Below, piece after piece: positions 7,970-17,941 of a stretch of DNA of 64,000 nucleotides. This DNA is from Methanolobus zinderi. Lineage in GTDB: Archaea > Halobacteriota > Methanosarcinia > Methanosarcinales > Methanosarcinaceae. The stretch spans positions 124,001 to 188,000 of the forward strand of contig NZ_CP058215.1 of the NCBI RefSeq assembly GCF_013388255.1, given 5' to 3'. A program made the position numbers and the translations under genes. Every line of letters starts with the position of its first letter. The stretch's first letter is position 1. The notes beneath the pieces are model-generated. The model was not told the DNA's origin and made no database searches. It was given only the letters and a program-made list of their open reading frames with translations.

Positions 7970-8893
7970 ATGAGTTCAAATGGCTTAATAACCCTACCGG
8001 ACGTTTTACTCAATAAACACGTACAGAACAGCTTATTTGCAGACAAGAAACTGATAGCCACCCTTCACCTGTTGAAAAGTTCCCTGCTTGTGTCAATTTC
8101 AGGGGCTCTCAGGATATATATAGCTTTTTTACTTATCCAGGCAGAATATATTGCCCTTCACTGTATTGCAGGAGGACTGATCATATACTCGGTCTATACG
8201 CTTGACAGGGCGATGGGTGTTGAAGAAGATGCGGTTAACAGAACAGAGCTAAAAGGTGCATCCGCCAGAACAGCTCTTTTCATATCGCTGATATGTTTTA
8301 TAATCGGAGCACTCGTCCTTGCCACCGGCGGACTTCTTGCAATTGCATTCTTACCTCTTGTTACAGGATACCTCTACACCAAGGGTCTGAAAATAGGTAG
8401 ATTCAAATTAAGACTCAAGGGTAGTATGGGAGTTAAGAACACTGTTGTCGGCCTTTCCTGGGGAGCTTTCATTGCAGGAATTGCCGGTGCTTACTCAGCA
8501 AATCTACTCCCTACCGTACTGGTCTTCCTCTTCTTCGGTACAAAACTTTTCATAAACTCCACTGTTTACGATTTCAGGGACATAAAAGGTGATTTCCTCG
8601 CAGGTATCAGAACACTGCCTGTAGCTCTCGGAGAGCAGAACACAAGAAGACTACTCTTTTGTATGCACGTGGTTTCCCATGCAGCATTGTTGTTCTTCCT
8701 GCTAAACGGAGTTATCGGATTCGAGCCGATCGTATTAATATACAGCCTGCTGGCCGGCATGATCACTATCAGGAACTTCACACATCAGGCAGAAGTAGAA
8801 AGTGCGTCTGAACAGACAAAGAGGTTATTTCTGGTAGACGGAGAATCAAGTTCAATTGTAGGTTTGAGAACAATAACAGGCCTGGTACTCTGA
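7970..8893 (+). CDS. UbiA-family prenyltransferase
   Basis: A 307-residue polytopic membrane protein of the UbiA superfamily, which attaches polyprenyl chains to aromatic or other acceptors. The two Mg-diphosphate motifs are visible: a first acidic motif in YTLDRAMGVEEDAVNR (about 77-92) and a second, DFRDIKGD (about 201-208). Seven or eight hydrophobic segments surround them. The acceptor is unknown; archaeal members make quinones (methanophenazine in Methanosarcinaceae), archaeal lipids, or modified hemes. The first motif is not the canonical NDxxD form, so the subfamily is uncertain. It is convergent with the MOD1 regulator gene. Confidence 0.8.
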   Translation: MSSNGLITLPDVLLNKHVQNSLFADKKLIATLHLLKSSLLVSISGALRIYIAFLLIQAEYIALHCIAGGLIIYSVYTLDRAMGVEEDAVNRTELKGASARTALFISLICFIIGALVLATGGLLAIAFLPLVTGYLYTKGLKIGRFKLRLKGSMGVKNTVVGLSWGAFIAGIAGAYSANLLPTVLVFLFFGTKLFINSTVYDFRDIKGDFLAGIRTLPVALGEQNTRRLLFCMHVVSHAALLFFLLNGVIGFEPIVLIYSLLAGMITIRNFTHQAEVESASEQTKRLFLVDGESSSIVGLRTITGLVL

Positions 8894-8900
8894 ACATATA

Positions 8901-9686
8901 TCATATGGAAGTGATCTTTCGGGCCTTTTTCCTGTAATGCTCGAAAAGGTCATTTCCCCATTTAATTGCCGATTCATCATGGCCCACAAGATCATGGCGG
9001 GGGTCATAGGAACCATTGGAAAAGAAAAGTGACATTGAAAAGAAGCAATCTGTCACAACAAAGGCAAGTTTCACATCATCAATAACATAGAGTTCCGATT
9101 CAGGAGAGGAAAGGAAAGTCTCAATTTTATCCCTGTGCTCCATTATCACCTTGACAAAAATATTCTCGGTTAGTATAAGGGAGGTGGGAACATTGTTGCT
9201 TACAAGCTCAATAAAGAAATCCGGATGGCTTGGTATGAAAATAGATGATATGCCCTTTAATGTGCTTGATCTGGCAATGTTTTCCTGGAATACTTTATGA
9301 GATTCGTATATATTCTCGATACTATCGGCCATCACTTCACAGCCTTTAAGCTCTGAGAGTTTCTCAAGTGAGGACTGCGGAATATCATCCAGGATATGTT
9401 CTTTCCAGAATTCCTCGTTCTTCTCTATTGTACCCAGAATATCCAGGAAAGGTCTGAAATGTTTTATTATCGCCCTGCCTATGGGCGTAATGGAGTAGAC
9501 CTTGTCATCCTTGGAGATCAGATTAGAACTTTCCATCTCTTTGAGTCTTGGAAATATCTCAGGCGAGGATACATTGAAATAATCCTTTATATCCGAAAGG
9601 GTTTTTGGTTCTTCTTCAAGCAAAAAAAGAATATCCTTGCGTTTTTCCGAAAAAGTCAGTGTACTGAGTAACCCTTTTGATCTCAC
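8901..9686 (-). CDS. Winged-helix regulator with methanogen output domain (DUF1724/MOD1)
   Basis: A 261-residue protein with an ArsR-like winged helix (about 10-75: KRKDILFLLEEEPKTLSDIKDYFNVSSPEIFPRLKEMES, split by the recognition helix) followed by an all-archaeal C-terminal domain (about 90-250) that looks like DUF1724, the methanogen output domain 1. Regulators of this architecture, for example the Msr proteins of Methanosarcina acetivorans, control methyltransferase genes for methanol and methylsulfides. Here the gene is 34 kb from the methylamine island, so the target is open. The start GTG 9686 has GGTGTGAT 3 nt upstream. Confidence 0.7.
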   Translation of the reverse strand: MRSKGLLSTLTFSEKRKDILFLLEEEPKTLSDIKDYFNVSSPEIFPRLKEMESSNLISKDDKVYSITPIGRAIIKHFRPFLDILGTIEKNEEFWKEHILDDIPQSSLEKLSELKGCEVMADSIENIYESHKVFQENIARSSTLKGISSIFIPSHPDFFIELVSNNVPTSLILTENIFVKVIMEHRDKIETFLSSPESELYVIDDVKLAFVVTDCFFSMSLFFSNGSYDPRHDLVGHDESAIKWGNDLFEHYRKKARKITSI

Positions 9687-9902
9687 TGTATCACACCAGC
9701 CGACCTTAAATCAATAAACAATCATGTAAAATATACTTCCGTAGAATGGAAGTTCTGATAGTTTATATATTTAATCAATGCTAAAAACTGAAACCGGCAG
9801 TAAAACCCTTTTCAAGTGTGGATTTTAAACTAATATTCATATAAACCTGACCCCATGATAAAAAAATAAACTGAAACGGTAATATTCCGCAAGGGAAGCC
9901 GT

Positions 9903-11519
9903 TCAGTGTAAGAAGTGTCTCATTCCGGTAAATATCATGGAAACACCAAGACGGTTGGCAGTGGCTATCACTTCTTCATCCCTGATGGAACCGCCTGGCG
10001 AGAGTATGTACTGAATGTTATTCTCAGCCGCATGCACGATGCTGTCATCAAAGGGGAAGAAAGCATCCGAAGCCATGACACACTTTGAGAGGATATCCTC
10101 ACAATAATCATCAAAGGATACGTCCGGTTTTTCACGATCGTATATTACCTTAAGATTCTCTTTTGCTTTGGTGGCTGCAAGTTTCCTGATGGAATCCACC
10201 CTGTTGGGCTGTCCGGCTCCCATTGAGAGCATCATATAGCAGCCCTCATCATACTCGTATGCAAGGGTTACCGCGTTGGATTTTACACATTTACATGCGT
10301 GAAGACAGAACTCGGACAGAGACCGCAGCTCATCAGGATATGGTTTTTCGGTTACCGTTTCCCATTTTTCATAGATACCTATGTTACGGGTCTGTTTCAG
10401 CATTCCGCCAAGCACATATTTGTATGTTTCCTGAACCTCGAATTCCTCATTCAGCTCAGGAAGCTCAAGCAGTCTCAGGTTTGCACTCTTGTTCTTCAGG
10501 TATTCAAGGGCATCCGGCTCAAAGCCCGGAGCAAGGATGATCTCGATGAACTTTCCGTTCAAAAACTCTGCGGATTCAAGGTCAAAAACCGTGTTGCTGC
10601 AGATAATACTGCCATATGCCGATATGGGGTCGCCGTCCCATGCAGAGCCAAGTGCCTGATAAAGTGTGTTGCCGGTTGCAAGGCCACATGGGTTGTTGTG
10701 CTTTACAATGGCAATTGCAGCTTTTTCCTGCCCCAGTTCCTTGACGGTCTGCAGAGCATTGTCAGCGTCTATATAATTATTATAGGACAGCTCCTTTCCG
10801 TGAAGCTGTTTTGCATTTGCAAGAATTGGACCGGATGCGCCTGCTTCTGTATAGAATTTAGCCTCCTGGCGCCAGTTCTCACCATATCTGAGAGTAACGC
10901 CATCATTGAAGTTCATACGCAGGACTTCCTCATCCAGCAATGCCTTGCTCAGGTATGTATCAATTGTAGCGTCATAATCAGCAGTATGCCTGAACGCCTT
11001 GACAGCAAGAGCTTCCCGTGTTTCCTGAGAAACTATTCCACTTGAGCGCAGCTCCTTCAGAATGGAACCGTAGTCTCCGGGATCGCAGACAACTGTTACG
11101 TATTTAAAGTTCTTTGCGGCCGAACGCAGCATGGTCGGTCCGCCGATATCTATATTCTCTATGGCTTCCTCGAGGAGAACGCCTTCTTTTGATACTGTTA
11201 TTTCAAATGGGTACAGGTTCACGGCTACAAGGTCGATAAGTTCGACATTCAGTTTCTCAGCCTCTCCCATATGGTCGTGGTCGTCACGAACACTGAGAAT
11301 GCCACCGTGTATCATAGGATGAAGAGTCTTTACCCTACCACCCATCATTTCCGGAAAACCGGTGACTTCTGAGACATCTGTAACCTCTACACCTGCATCA
11401 CGAAGTATGCGTGCAGTACCACCGGTTGAGATGATCTGTATGTCAAGTTTTTCGAGTCCACGTGCGAAATCCACGATGCCGGTCTTATCAGAAACGCTGA
11501 GCAGTGCTCTTTTTACCAA
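9903..11519 (-). CDS. purH: Bifunctional AICAR formyltransferase/IMP cyclohydrolase
   Basis: Full-length bacterial-type PurH (about 538 residues) catalysing the last two steps of IMP synthesis. The N-terminal IMP cyclohydrolase (MGS-like) domain shows KRALLSVSDKTGI, STGGTA and GGRVKTLHP; the AICAR formyltransferase domain shows LRYGENWRQEA, the KHNNPCGLA active-site motif, and the SDAFFPFDD segment. Many archaea use PurP/PurO instead, so its presence is notable but known in Methanosarcinales. I choose TTG 11519, which follows GGTGAT by 3 nt and gives the usual VKRALLSVSD start; TTG 11546 is an in-frame alternative nine codons upstream. Confidence 0.92.
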   Translation of the reverse strand: MVKRALLSVSDKTGIVDFARGLEKLDIQIISTGGTARILRDAGVEVTDVSEVTGFPEMMGGRVKTLHPMIHGGILSVRDDHDHMGEAEKLNVELIDLVAVNLYPFEITVSKEGVLLEEAIENIDIGGPTMLRSAAKNFKYVTVVCDPGDYGSILKELRSSGIVSQETREALAVKAFRHTADYDATIDTYLSKALLDEEVLRMNFNDGVTLRYGENWRQEAKFYTEAGASGPILANAKQLHGKELSYNNYIDADNALQTVKELGQEKAAIAIVKHNNPCGLATGNTLYQALGSAWDGDPISAYGSIICSNTVFDLESAEFLNGKFIEIILAPGFEPDALEYLKNKSANLRLLELPELNEEFEVQETYKYVLGGMLKQTRNIGIYEKWETVTEKPYPDELRSLSEFCLHACKCVKSNAVTLAYEYDEGCYMMLSMGAGQPNRVDSIRKLAATKAKENLKVIYDREKPDVSFDDYCEDILSKCVMASDAFFPFDDSIVHAAENNIQYILSPGGSIRDEEVIATANRLGVSMIFTGMRHFLH

Positions 11520-11624
11520 AAAATCACCGAGATAGAATGGGGACAATAATGTATAAGGTTTCTGGTTGCATATTTGCTAAAATAAAAAAATATCGGCAGA
11601 GGAGTAAGTATTTCCCTTCCCATA

Positions 11625-13532
11625 TCATGAGTTGAACTTGATCACCGGACAGACCTCGATACACCTGCCACAGTGTGTACACTTATTACCAATAACGGCA
11701 ACTCCTTTTTTCAGGCGGATCCCGTTATCGGAGCATTTTCCGATACATACACCACAACCGCTGCAAAGCAGTGCCCTGCGGATCGAGAATTCTACTTTGC
11801 GCATCAGGGACCTTGCCTTCTTATCGGTATCGCTGCGGGCAGTGACCGTCCCGGAAGCAAACACCTGGGCACGGTTCTCCTCACCCTGAAGCAGGGAGAT
11901 CACACCCTCCATATATGCGGGTTTTCCCACAGCTTTGAGCATACCCGTGTTCTCCAGCTTTTCCAGATCAATGGCAGTATCAAAGCTGCCTTCGGCGGAA
12001 ATACCGCCCTGTTTACAGGGACGATAGCCCGATGTTACACTGAAGTTCAGTTTTCCTGAATCGCTGCTTTTTGGAACAAGGTTTATTCCCTTCTTTTTAG
12101 CTATCTCACGAAGTTGTGGAGGAAGCTTTTTCCAGCGCCAGAAACCATGCCGGACCCATTCCTCGGACAGCCCCATACGTTCAGCATAGGAAAGCAGGCA
12201 GTCGTTCAGCCTCTTTTCCATCTCAGGGTGTGTTTCCTTGAGCCTCACCAGATCGGCCAACGAAGATGAGGGACACAGCCAGCAGCCTATACGATCGAAG
12301 CCCTCCTCGTACAAGGGATTGTAGGGCAGGTCATGTTTGAAAATATAAAGCCATACGTGCATTGCCGTCCAGTTCTGGATAGGTGCTGCAGCCACCTGAT
12401 TGCCCACCCAGGGATTCTTCCAGACACTCTCACTTTTTGCACGTGTGTCTGACTCGTACTTTCTCTGGCCTATGAATGTAAGGCAGCCGTTCTCATAGTT
12501 ATCATCAATTATCTGAGTTATTGGTCCCAGTTTACATACCTTGCAGCACCAGCGTACCTCTACACTTGGAGGACCGAAATTGTCTACGGAATTCCAGAAG
12601 GCTTCCCCTGCACTGATAGACCTCAGGGGTTTGTCATAATATTCGGCAACATCAAGTGCGTTCTGTACGGTTTCCGGGAACTCGATGCCAGTGTCCGCGA
12701 ACAGAAGCTCGTAGTCGTCAAGACATTCGCTTACAAGGTGAAGCACAGCCAGACTATCCTTACCACCCGAATATGATACCGTAACAGGGCGGTCGATCGA
12801 GGAAGAAACATTATTTATGAATTTATGAGAGCGCTCTACAAAGTCCCGGATGTACTTTTCGTTGGCCTCTACTGCCATATCCCATGTCTGGCCACCTTCG
12901 GGAACCATGATGTCGGCCGGAATTTCCTTGAATCTCACTTTTACGGCAACACCCTTGCCCCTTTCAAGCATACGGGAGCCGTCCATTCGTGCACGGCCTG
13001 CGGCCAGTACCTCTCCGTCATCGTTCAGAACGACTACCTCGTCCCATTCCGCAATATCAGGATCAGCATCGCTCACTCCCGGCGCCAGCACACTTGCACC
13101 GCCAAGGATGAATTTTTCCGCACCCGGATCAATGACAACCCAGCTTTTCAGCGTATTCCTGTCATTGCCATCAAAAATCCTCCGGGCACCGTTTATCCTG
13201 AGCAGAAGTGTCCAGCGCAGGCGCTCGATCTCAAAACGAATATTACCGAGAACCTCACCGTCAACGATTATCTCATCCATACGGTCATCATATGGGGATT
13301 TGTTCAGGACCACAACCCTGTCGTCATTTATGAGAGGAGAATTGAACTGCTTTCTCGCAACCGAGTTTATCAGGTCGATCTCATACTGAAAGGCCGGACG
13401 TATATCCCCCGGAGGAGTTATGGTTACATGCTTTGTGCTTTCTCCGCAGGAACATTCTTTTCCGAGTACGGGAACATTGCAGGAAGGACACCAGTAAAGG
13501 AGTAATTCACCAAGATACAGAGGTTTTGACAT
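11625..13532 (-). CDS. PAPS-reductase-family protein fused to zinc ribbon, PUA-like and ferredoxin domains
   Basis: A 635-residue multidomain protein. In order: a zinc ribbon (CPSC...CSC, about 14-28); a PUA-like domain (about 130-215); an ATP-pyrophosphatase/PAPS-reductase domain opening with VSYSGGKDSLAV (P-loop SGGKDS, about 250-440) and containing a CCKVCK pair and the CWLCPSSS motif; and a C-terminal 2x[4Fe-4S] ferredoxin (CSGCGVC...CSDNG; CTHCGRCIEVCP, about 597-632). The family is common in methanogens, where such proteins are proposed to act in sulfur assimilation or thiolation of RNA; the PUA domain favours an RNA substrate. The precise reaction is unknown. Confidence 0.82.
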   Translation of the reverse strand: MSKPLYLGELLLYWCPSCNVPVLGKECSCGESTKHVTITPPGDIRPAFQYEIDLINSVARKQFNSPLINDDRVVVLNKSPYDDRMDEIIVDGEVLGNIRFEIERLRWTLLLRINGARRIFDGNDRNTLKSWVVIDPGAEKFILGGASVLAPGVSDADPDIAEWDEVVVLNDDGEVLAAGRARMDGSRMLERGKGVAVKVRFKEIPADIMVPEGGQTWDMAVEANEKYIRDFVERSHKFINNVSSSIDRPVTVSYSGGKDSLAVLHLVSECLDDYELLFADTGIEFPETVQNALDVAEYYDKPLRSISAGEAFWNSVDNFGPPSVEVRWCCKVCKLGPITQIIDDNYENGCLTFIGQRKYESDTRAKSESVWKNPWVGNQVAAAPIQNWTAMHVWLYIFKHDLPYNPLYEEGFDRIGCWLCPSSSLADLVRLKETHPEMEKRLNDCLLSYAERMGLSEEWVRHGFWRWKKLPPQLREIAKKKGINLVPKSSDSGKLNFSVTSGYRPCKQGGISAEGSFDTAIDLEKLENTGMLKAVGKPAYMEGVISLLQGEENRAQVFASGTVTARSDTDKKARSLMRKVEFSIRRALLCSGCGVCIGKCSDNGIRLKKGVAVIGNKCTHCGRCIEVCPVIKFNS

Positions 13533-13587
13533 TGTACGTCCTCAAGGGTCAATGATTAAATACCTTTTGGTGATGAAAAGCTGCAGA

Positions 13588-14406
13588 TCAAAAGAATTTC
13601 GATGCCAGGGAAGACTTAACTTTGCACATTTCCAGATGGGCACAATCCTCACATAACGGACTTTCCTTCCTGTCCGGAAGAGAGCCATCTTTTATCTTCC
13701 TCAACCTGCCCAGAATCTGAAGTACCTGCCTTCGATCGTTTGAGCGGATATTTACATATCTGATACTACCTTGTCTGGAATAGATCACGATACCGGATCT
13801 AACAGGAGTACCGGCACTCTCTTCCATGAGAATTGCAAGGGAAGTGATATGAAGACGATCCTTGCTCCATACTCCCAATTCAGGGCAGTTCCCGGTTTTG
13901 ACTATCACAGGAGACAGAGTGTCATCAGTTTTGGCAACAAATCCGGGGATTCCGCTAAGATTGAGTTTTTCCGAATGGAACAGGTTTCCCGGCTCCGCAG
14001 AGAGCAGTTGCTCATATAGTTTGCCTGCGTTCTCATCTTCAATGAAAAGAGTAAGGTTTTGTTCCATTTCAGGAAGATATGACCTTGCTTCTGAGATAGC
14101 TTCTTCCAGCATATCCGAACTCAGATCTGCAAGCTCTTCGGGATATATAAAAGATAATTCATCTTTTACTTCTGAGAGCATGAATTCCAGATCATCCATA
14201 ATACCATCGTCTTTTGACGAATATGTTTTCAACAGATCGGGAATTTTCAGACCCATCTCTTTAAGCAGCAGGTGCCTGATGTAAGAAACTGTGGCATAGG
14301 GGACGATCTCATGCCCGTGACAGGAGTAATAGACCTTCCTGGGACATGTCAGATACAGTGCGATTTCAGAAACATTTACCCCTATTTTATGCCTTTTGAG
14401 AAACAT
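13588..14406 (-). CDS. Stand-alone Cas4/Dna2-like (DUF83) protein, possibly catalytically degenerate
   Basis: About 272 residues with the cysteine layout of Cas4-type iron-sulfur exonucleases: one Cys early in LTCPRKVYYS and a C-terminal cluster CEDCAHLEMC. In this superfamily the nuclease core is GxxD followed by ExK; here the matching segments read GIPGFVAK and PVIVKTG, so the Asp and Glu appear replaced while the Lys remains. No CRISPR array or other cas gene is visible. A TATA box at 14433-14440 sits upstream of ATG 14406, which suits a short leader; the ATG at 14430 would be at or before the transcription start. Confidence 0.7.
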   Translation of the reverse strand: MFLKRHKIGVNVSEIALYLTCPRKVYYSCHGHEIVPYATVSYIRHLLLKEMGLKIPDLLKTYSSKDDGIMDDLEFMLSEVKDELSFIYPEELADLSSDMLEEAISEARSYLPEMEQNLTLFIEDENAGKLYEQLLSAEPGNLFHSEKLNLSGIPGFVAKTDDTLSPVIVKTGNCPELGVWSKDRLHITSLAILMEESAGTPVRSGIVIYSRQGSIRYVNIRSNDRRQVLQILGRLRKIKDGSLPDRKESPLCEDCAHLEMCKVKSSLASKFF

Positions 14407-14539
14407 ATTTTTATAGTGGATACAGGACATACTATATATAATTGGATGATTTGTATCGAGGCCGTCAAAACCAAATCGGCAATCAACGAACTAGTATTCG
14501 TTAAATATATATGTGAATCTAGCCTTAGGAAAATAAAGC

Positions 14540-15280
14540 ATGAAGGAAGACGAATCGCATAGTATGGTTCGCCAGCGTCTTGCAGAAAAGATGGCAGGCG
14601 AGATTACCCTGTCAGAAAAACCTGGTGAGGCATTAAAGAAATGGCGGTTGAACTTCGAGATCGCTCAGACAGACCTCTCAGGATATCTGAGTGTGTCGCC
14701 TTCAGTGATCAGCGACTATGAAAGCGGCAGGAGGAAATCTCCCGGTACGCTTATTGTCAGCAGGATCGTTGAGGCCCTCCTTGAAATAGACGCACAGCGA
14801 GGAGGTCAGAAAATTCATGCTTATGAGGGGATGCTTTTCACAGAGAAAACATCAAAGGCCATTTACGCTACATACGAATACACGTTTCCCATGCAGATGG
14901 CAAAGCTTGCAAGCCTTATAGAAGCCGATGTCGTTCATAAGGGCATTGAAAAACCACTGTACGGGTTCACGGTTGTCGACAGTAAAAAAGCTATTCTCGA
15001 GCTTTCATCCCATGAGTTCCAGAAACTCTACGGATGGAGCACAGAGAGAGCACTGATATTTACAAAAGTGACCACCGGAAAATCACCGATGGTAGCAATC
15101 AGGGTCACAAACCTGAAGCCCGGGGCCGTCGTAATGCACGGTCTGCGTGGAAGCGAAGTGCATCTTATGGCTAAAAAAATGGCGGAAATAGACAGGATCC
15201 CTCTTCTTGCAACAACGATGGACATCGACAAAATGGTGGAAGCGCTGAAAAAATACAGCGAATACCACATAATGGAATAA
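14540..15280 (+). CDS. HTH (Cro/C1-type) regulator of the archaeal mevalonate operon context
   Basis: A 246-residue protein with an N-terminal Cro/C1 helix-turn-helix (about 30-85: [22 protein letters not shown], then [14 protein letters not shown]) and a C-terminal domain of about 150 residues of unknown fold (COG1709-type). In many archaea it stands just before HMG-CoA synthase, as here, which suggests control of the isoprenoid pathway. A TATA-like TTAAATATATATG at about 14499-14511 lies ~30 nt before the ATG, so the transcript is nearly leaderless. There are 34 nt between its stop and mvaS. Confidence 0.8.
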   Translation: MKEDESHSMVRQRLAEKMAGEITLSEKPGEALKKWRLNFEIAQTDLSGYLSVSPSVISDYESGRRKSPGTLIVSRIVEALLEIDAQRGGQKIHAYEGMLFTEKTSKAIYATYEYTFPMQMAKLASLIEADVVHKGIEKPLYGFTVVDSKKAILELSSHEFQKLYGWSTERALIFTKVTTGKSPMVAIRVTNLKPGAVVMHGLRGSEVHLMAKKMAEIDRIPLLATTMDIDKMVEALKKYSEYHIME

Positions 15281-15314
15281 TTCTAAAACCAAAATAAATC
15301 AGAACGGTGTTAAT

Positions 15315-16364
15315 ATGAGTGTAGGGATAGTCTCATACGGTGCCTATATTCCCAGATATAGGATAAAAATAGAAGATATTGCCCGCGTATGGGGAGACGA
15401 CGCTGAGATTTTGAAAGCGGGACTAAGAGTTAACGAAAAGTCAGTTCCTGATGTTGACGAGGATGCAGCCACAATAGCTGTGGAAGCTGCCAGATCAGCA
15501 GTAAGCAGGAGCGGAATCGATTCACAGAGAGTGGGTGCTGTGTACACAGGATCGGAAAGTCACCCGTATGCAGTTAAACCCACAAGTACGATAGTTGCCG
15601 AAGCAGTAGGTGCAACACCTGTACTGACCGCTGCGGACTATGAGTTCGCATGTAAGGCCGGAACAGCCGCAATCCAGACATGTATGGGACTGGTATCCTC
15701 AGGTATGATAGACCTGGGACTTGCCATCGGTTCCGATGTGGCCCAGGGAGCACCCGGGGACGCACTGGAATATACCGCCGCGGCGGGCGGTGTCGCATAT
15801 GTTATCGGTAACAAAGAATCTGAGCTTACAGCTATTATTGAAGATACATATTCTTTTACAACAGATACCCCCGACTTCTGGAGGCGTGAGGGAATGCCAT
15901 ATCCGGAACACGGAGGACGTTTCACAGGTGAGCCCGGATACTTCAAGCATGTGACACATGCTGCAAAAGGACTCATGCAGAAGATAGGAACAAAGCCAGA
16001 AGATTACGATTATGCGGTTTTCCACCAGCCAAACGGAAAGTTCCCGGCACGTGCAGCTTCCATGCTCGGATTCAGCAAGGAACAGATACAACCGGGAATG
16101 GTGGTCACACGGCTCGGAAATACATATTCAGGGTCCTGCATGATGGGAATCGCGGCAACCCTTGACCAGGCAAAACCAGGTGACAGGATCTTTGCAACGG
16201 CCTTTGGTTCCGGTGCAGGTTCCGATGCTTTCAGCATCACAGTCACAGACAGGATAGAAGAGATACGCGACAGCGCACCTAAAGTTGAAGAACTGCTTGC
16301 CAACCCTACATATGTCGACTATGCAACATATGCCAGGCATAAGGGTAAGATCAGGCTTGCATGA
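15315..16364 (+). CDS. Hydroxymethylglutaryl-CoA synthase
   Basis: The 349-residue archaeal HMG-CoA synthase, which condenses acetoacetyl-CoA with acetyl-CoA. The acyl-accepting cysteine is C113 in [11 protein letters not shown]; the general-base histidine is in [11 protein letters not shown] (near 238) and the glutamate in [12 protein letters not shown] (near 81). In Methanothermococcus the enzyme is known to form a complex with thiolase and a DUF35 protein, and the same three genes lie here in the same order (15315, 16374, 17552). A CGGTGTTAAT ribosome site precedes the ATG. This is the committed step toward archaeal lipid isoprenoids. Confidence 0.93.
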   Translation: MSVGIVSYGAYIPRYRIKIEDIARVWGDDAEILKAGLRVNEKSVPDVDEDAATIAVEAARSAVSRSGIDSQRVGAVYTGSESHPYAVKPTSTIVAEAVGATPVLTAADYEFACKAGTAAIQTCMGLVSSGMIDLGLAIGSDVAQGAPGDALEYTAAAGGVAYVIGNKESELTAIIEDTYSFTTDTPDFWRREGMPYPEHGGRFTGEPGYFKHVTHAAKGLMQKIGTKPEDYDYAVFHQPNGKFPARAASMLGFSKEQIQPGMVVTRLGNTYSGSCMMGIAATLDQAKPGDRIFATAFGSGAGSDAFSITVTDRIEEIRDSAPKVEELLANPTYVDYATYARHKGKIRLA

Positions 16365-16373
16365 GGTGAGATA

Positions 16374-17546
16374 ATGAGAGATGTTGCAATCATCGGTGTA
16401 AAGAACACCGTTTTCGGAGAACAGTGGGACCGCTCCATCAGGGACCTCGTAGTTGAGGCCGGTGTCGGTGCCGTTGGAGATGCCGGGGTCACCGGCGAAA
16501 AGATAGATTCCATGTTCGTCGGTAACATGAGCGGCGGACAGTTCGTGGAACAGGAGCACATCGGTGCTCTTATTGCAGATTATTCAGGTCTTGCAAAGAA
16601 CCTGCACGTACCCTCCACTCGTGTGGAAGCTGCCTGTGCATCAGGCGGATTGGCATTGAGACAGGGTATTTATTCGGTCGCATCCGGTATGGATGATATC
16701 GTCATTGCTGCCGGTGTGGAAAAGATGACAGATGTACCTTCACCAAAAGCTTCTACAGCACTTGCTGCAGCAGCGGACAGGGAATGGGAAGGTATCATGG
16801 GAGCAACCTTCCCGGGGCTGTACGCCATGATAGCAAGGATGCACATGCACAAGTACGGCACAACCAGTGAGCAGCTTGCAGCAGCCGCTGTTAAGAACCA
16901 CCACAACGGCCAGTTCAATCCCATAGCACAATATAAGAACAAGATCACCATCGAATCAGTGTTAAAATCCATTATGGTGGCAGATCCACTGCACATCTTC
17001 GACTGCTCACCGATCACAGACGGTGCATCAGCCGTTGTACTGGCACCTGCGGATGTTGCCCATGAGTACACTGACACACCAATATATGTCAAGGCCACCG
17101 CACAGGCAAGCGATACCATCGCACTTCACGACAGAAGGGATATCACAACCCTGGATGCATCTGTAGTGGCAGGTAAGCGAGCATACGAGATGGCAAAGAT
17201 GAAACCCGAGGACATCGACCTTGTAGAGGTCCACGACTGTTTCACCATTGCAGAGATATGCGCAATCGAGGACCTTGGCTTTGCAAAGAAGGGCGAGGGC
17301 GGAAAAGTGACCATTGACGGCGAGACCGCAATCGGAGGCAGAATACCTGTGAACACCTCCGGAGGACTGAAGGCATGCGGACATCCTGTGGGTGCAACCG
17401 GTGTCAAGCAGGCAATTGAGATAGTCGAGCAGCTCCGTGGAGAGGCAGGTCAACGCCAGGTTGAAGGCGCAGAGGTAGGAATGACCCACAATGTTGGTGG
17501 ATCAGGTGCAACTGCTGTTGTACATATATTCTCGAGGAACAGGTGA
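16374..17546 (+). CDS. Acetyl-CoA C-acetyltransferase (archaeal thiolase)
   Basis: A 390-residue thiolase of the archaeal/SCP2 type that makes acetoacetyl-CoA from two acetyl-CoA. Nucleophile C88 is in [15 protein letters not shown], and the catalytic histidine is in [11 protein letters not shown]. The final motif reads [10 protein letters not shown] instead of the bacterial C-x-G-G, as is usual for archaeal members, which pull the unfavourable reaction through a shared CoA tunnel with HMG-CoA synthase. GAGGTGAGATAATG gives a strong ribosome site 9 nt after the mvaS stop, and the thiolase stop overlaps the next gene's ribosome site. Confidence 0.92.
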   Translation: MRDVAIIGVKNTVFGEQWDRSIRDLVVEAGVGAVGDAGVTGEKIDSMFVGNMSGGQFVEQEHIGALIADYSGLAKNLHVPSTRVEAACASGGLALRQGIYSVASGMDDIVIAAGVEKMTDVPSPKASTALAAAADREWEGIMGATFPGLYAMIARMHMHKYGTTSEQLAAAAVKNHHNGQFNPIAQYKNKITIESVLKSIMVADPLHIFDCSPITDGASAVVLAPADVAHEYTDTPIYVKATAQASDTIALHDRRDITTLDASVVAGKRAYEMAKMKPEDIDLVEVHDCFTIAEICAIEDLGFAKKGEGGKVTIDGETAIGGRIPVNTSGGLKACGHPVGATGVKQAIEIVEQLRGEAGQRQVEGAEVGMTHNVGGSGATAVVHIFSRNR

Positions 17547-17551
17547 TCACG

Positions 17552-17941
17552 ATGTCAGTACCAAGATTTTGGAGAAAGCAGATCGCCAGGTATAATCTGG
17601 TAGGTACGCACTGCAAACAATGCGGAGAATATTTCTACCCGCCACGTAATGTCTGCCCTGCATGCAGGCGTGAAGGAGAGATCGTGGATTTCAAGTTCAG
17701 CGGAAAAGGAGAGCTTGTTACCTACACCGTAATCCACACGGCAGCAGAAGGCTTTGAGGGACAGACACCCTATGTCCTTGCCATTGTGCAACTTGAGGAA
17801 GGACCCAGGCTTACAACCCAGATAGTGGGCGATGTAGAGGATATGAGTATAGGTATGAAAGTAAAGCCTGTGTTCAGGAAGCTCGGACAGAGCGGAGAAC
17901 GCGGTATGATATACTATGGCACAAAATTCGTTCCGGCATAA
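17552..17941 (+). CDS. DUF35 OB-fold/zinc-ribbon protein, thiolase-HMGS scaffold
   Basis: A 129-residue DUF35 protein: an N-terminal helix, a rubredoxin-like zinc ribbon (C21, C24, C35, C38 in HCKQCGEYF...NVCPAC), then an OB-fold (about 45-125). In the archaeal acetoacetyl-CoA thiolase/HMG-CoA synthase complex this protein bridges the two enzymes and channels the CoA intermediate; gene order supports the same role here. I use ATG 17552, placed 6 nt after GGTGAT; GTG 17543 inside the thiolase stop region is the alternative start. Confidence 0.9.
   Translation: MSVPRFWRKQIARYNLVGTHCKQCGEYFYPPRNVCPACRREGEIVDFKFSGKGELVTYTVIHTAAEGFEGQTPYVLAIVQLEEGPRLTTQIVGDVEDMSIGMKVKPVFRKLGQSGERGMIYYGTKFVPA

Noticed and set aside
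13588-14540. A CRISPR array near the Cas4-like gene
   Set aside because: No regularly spaced repeats are seen on either side and there are no other cas genes.
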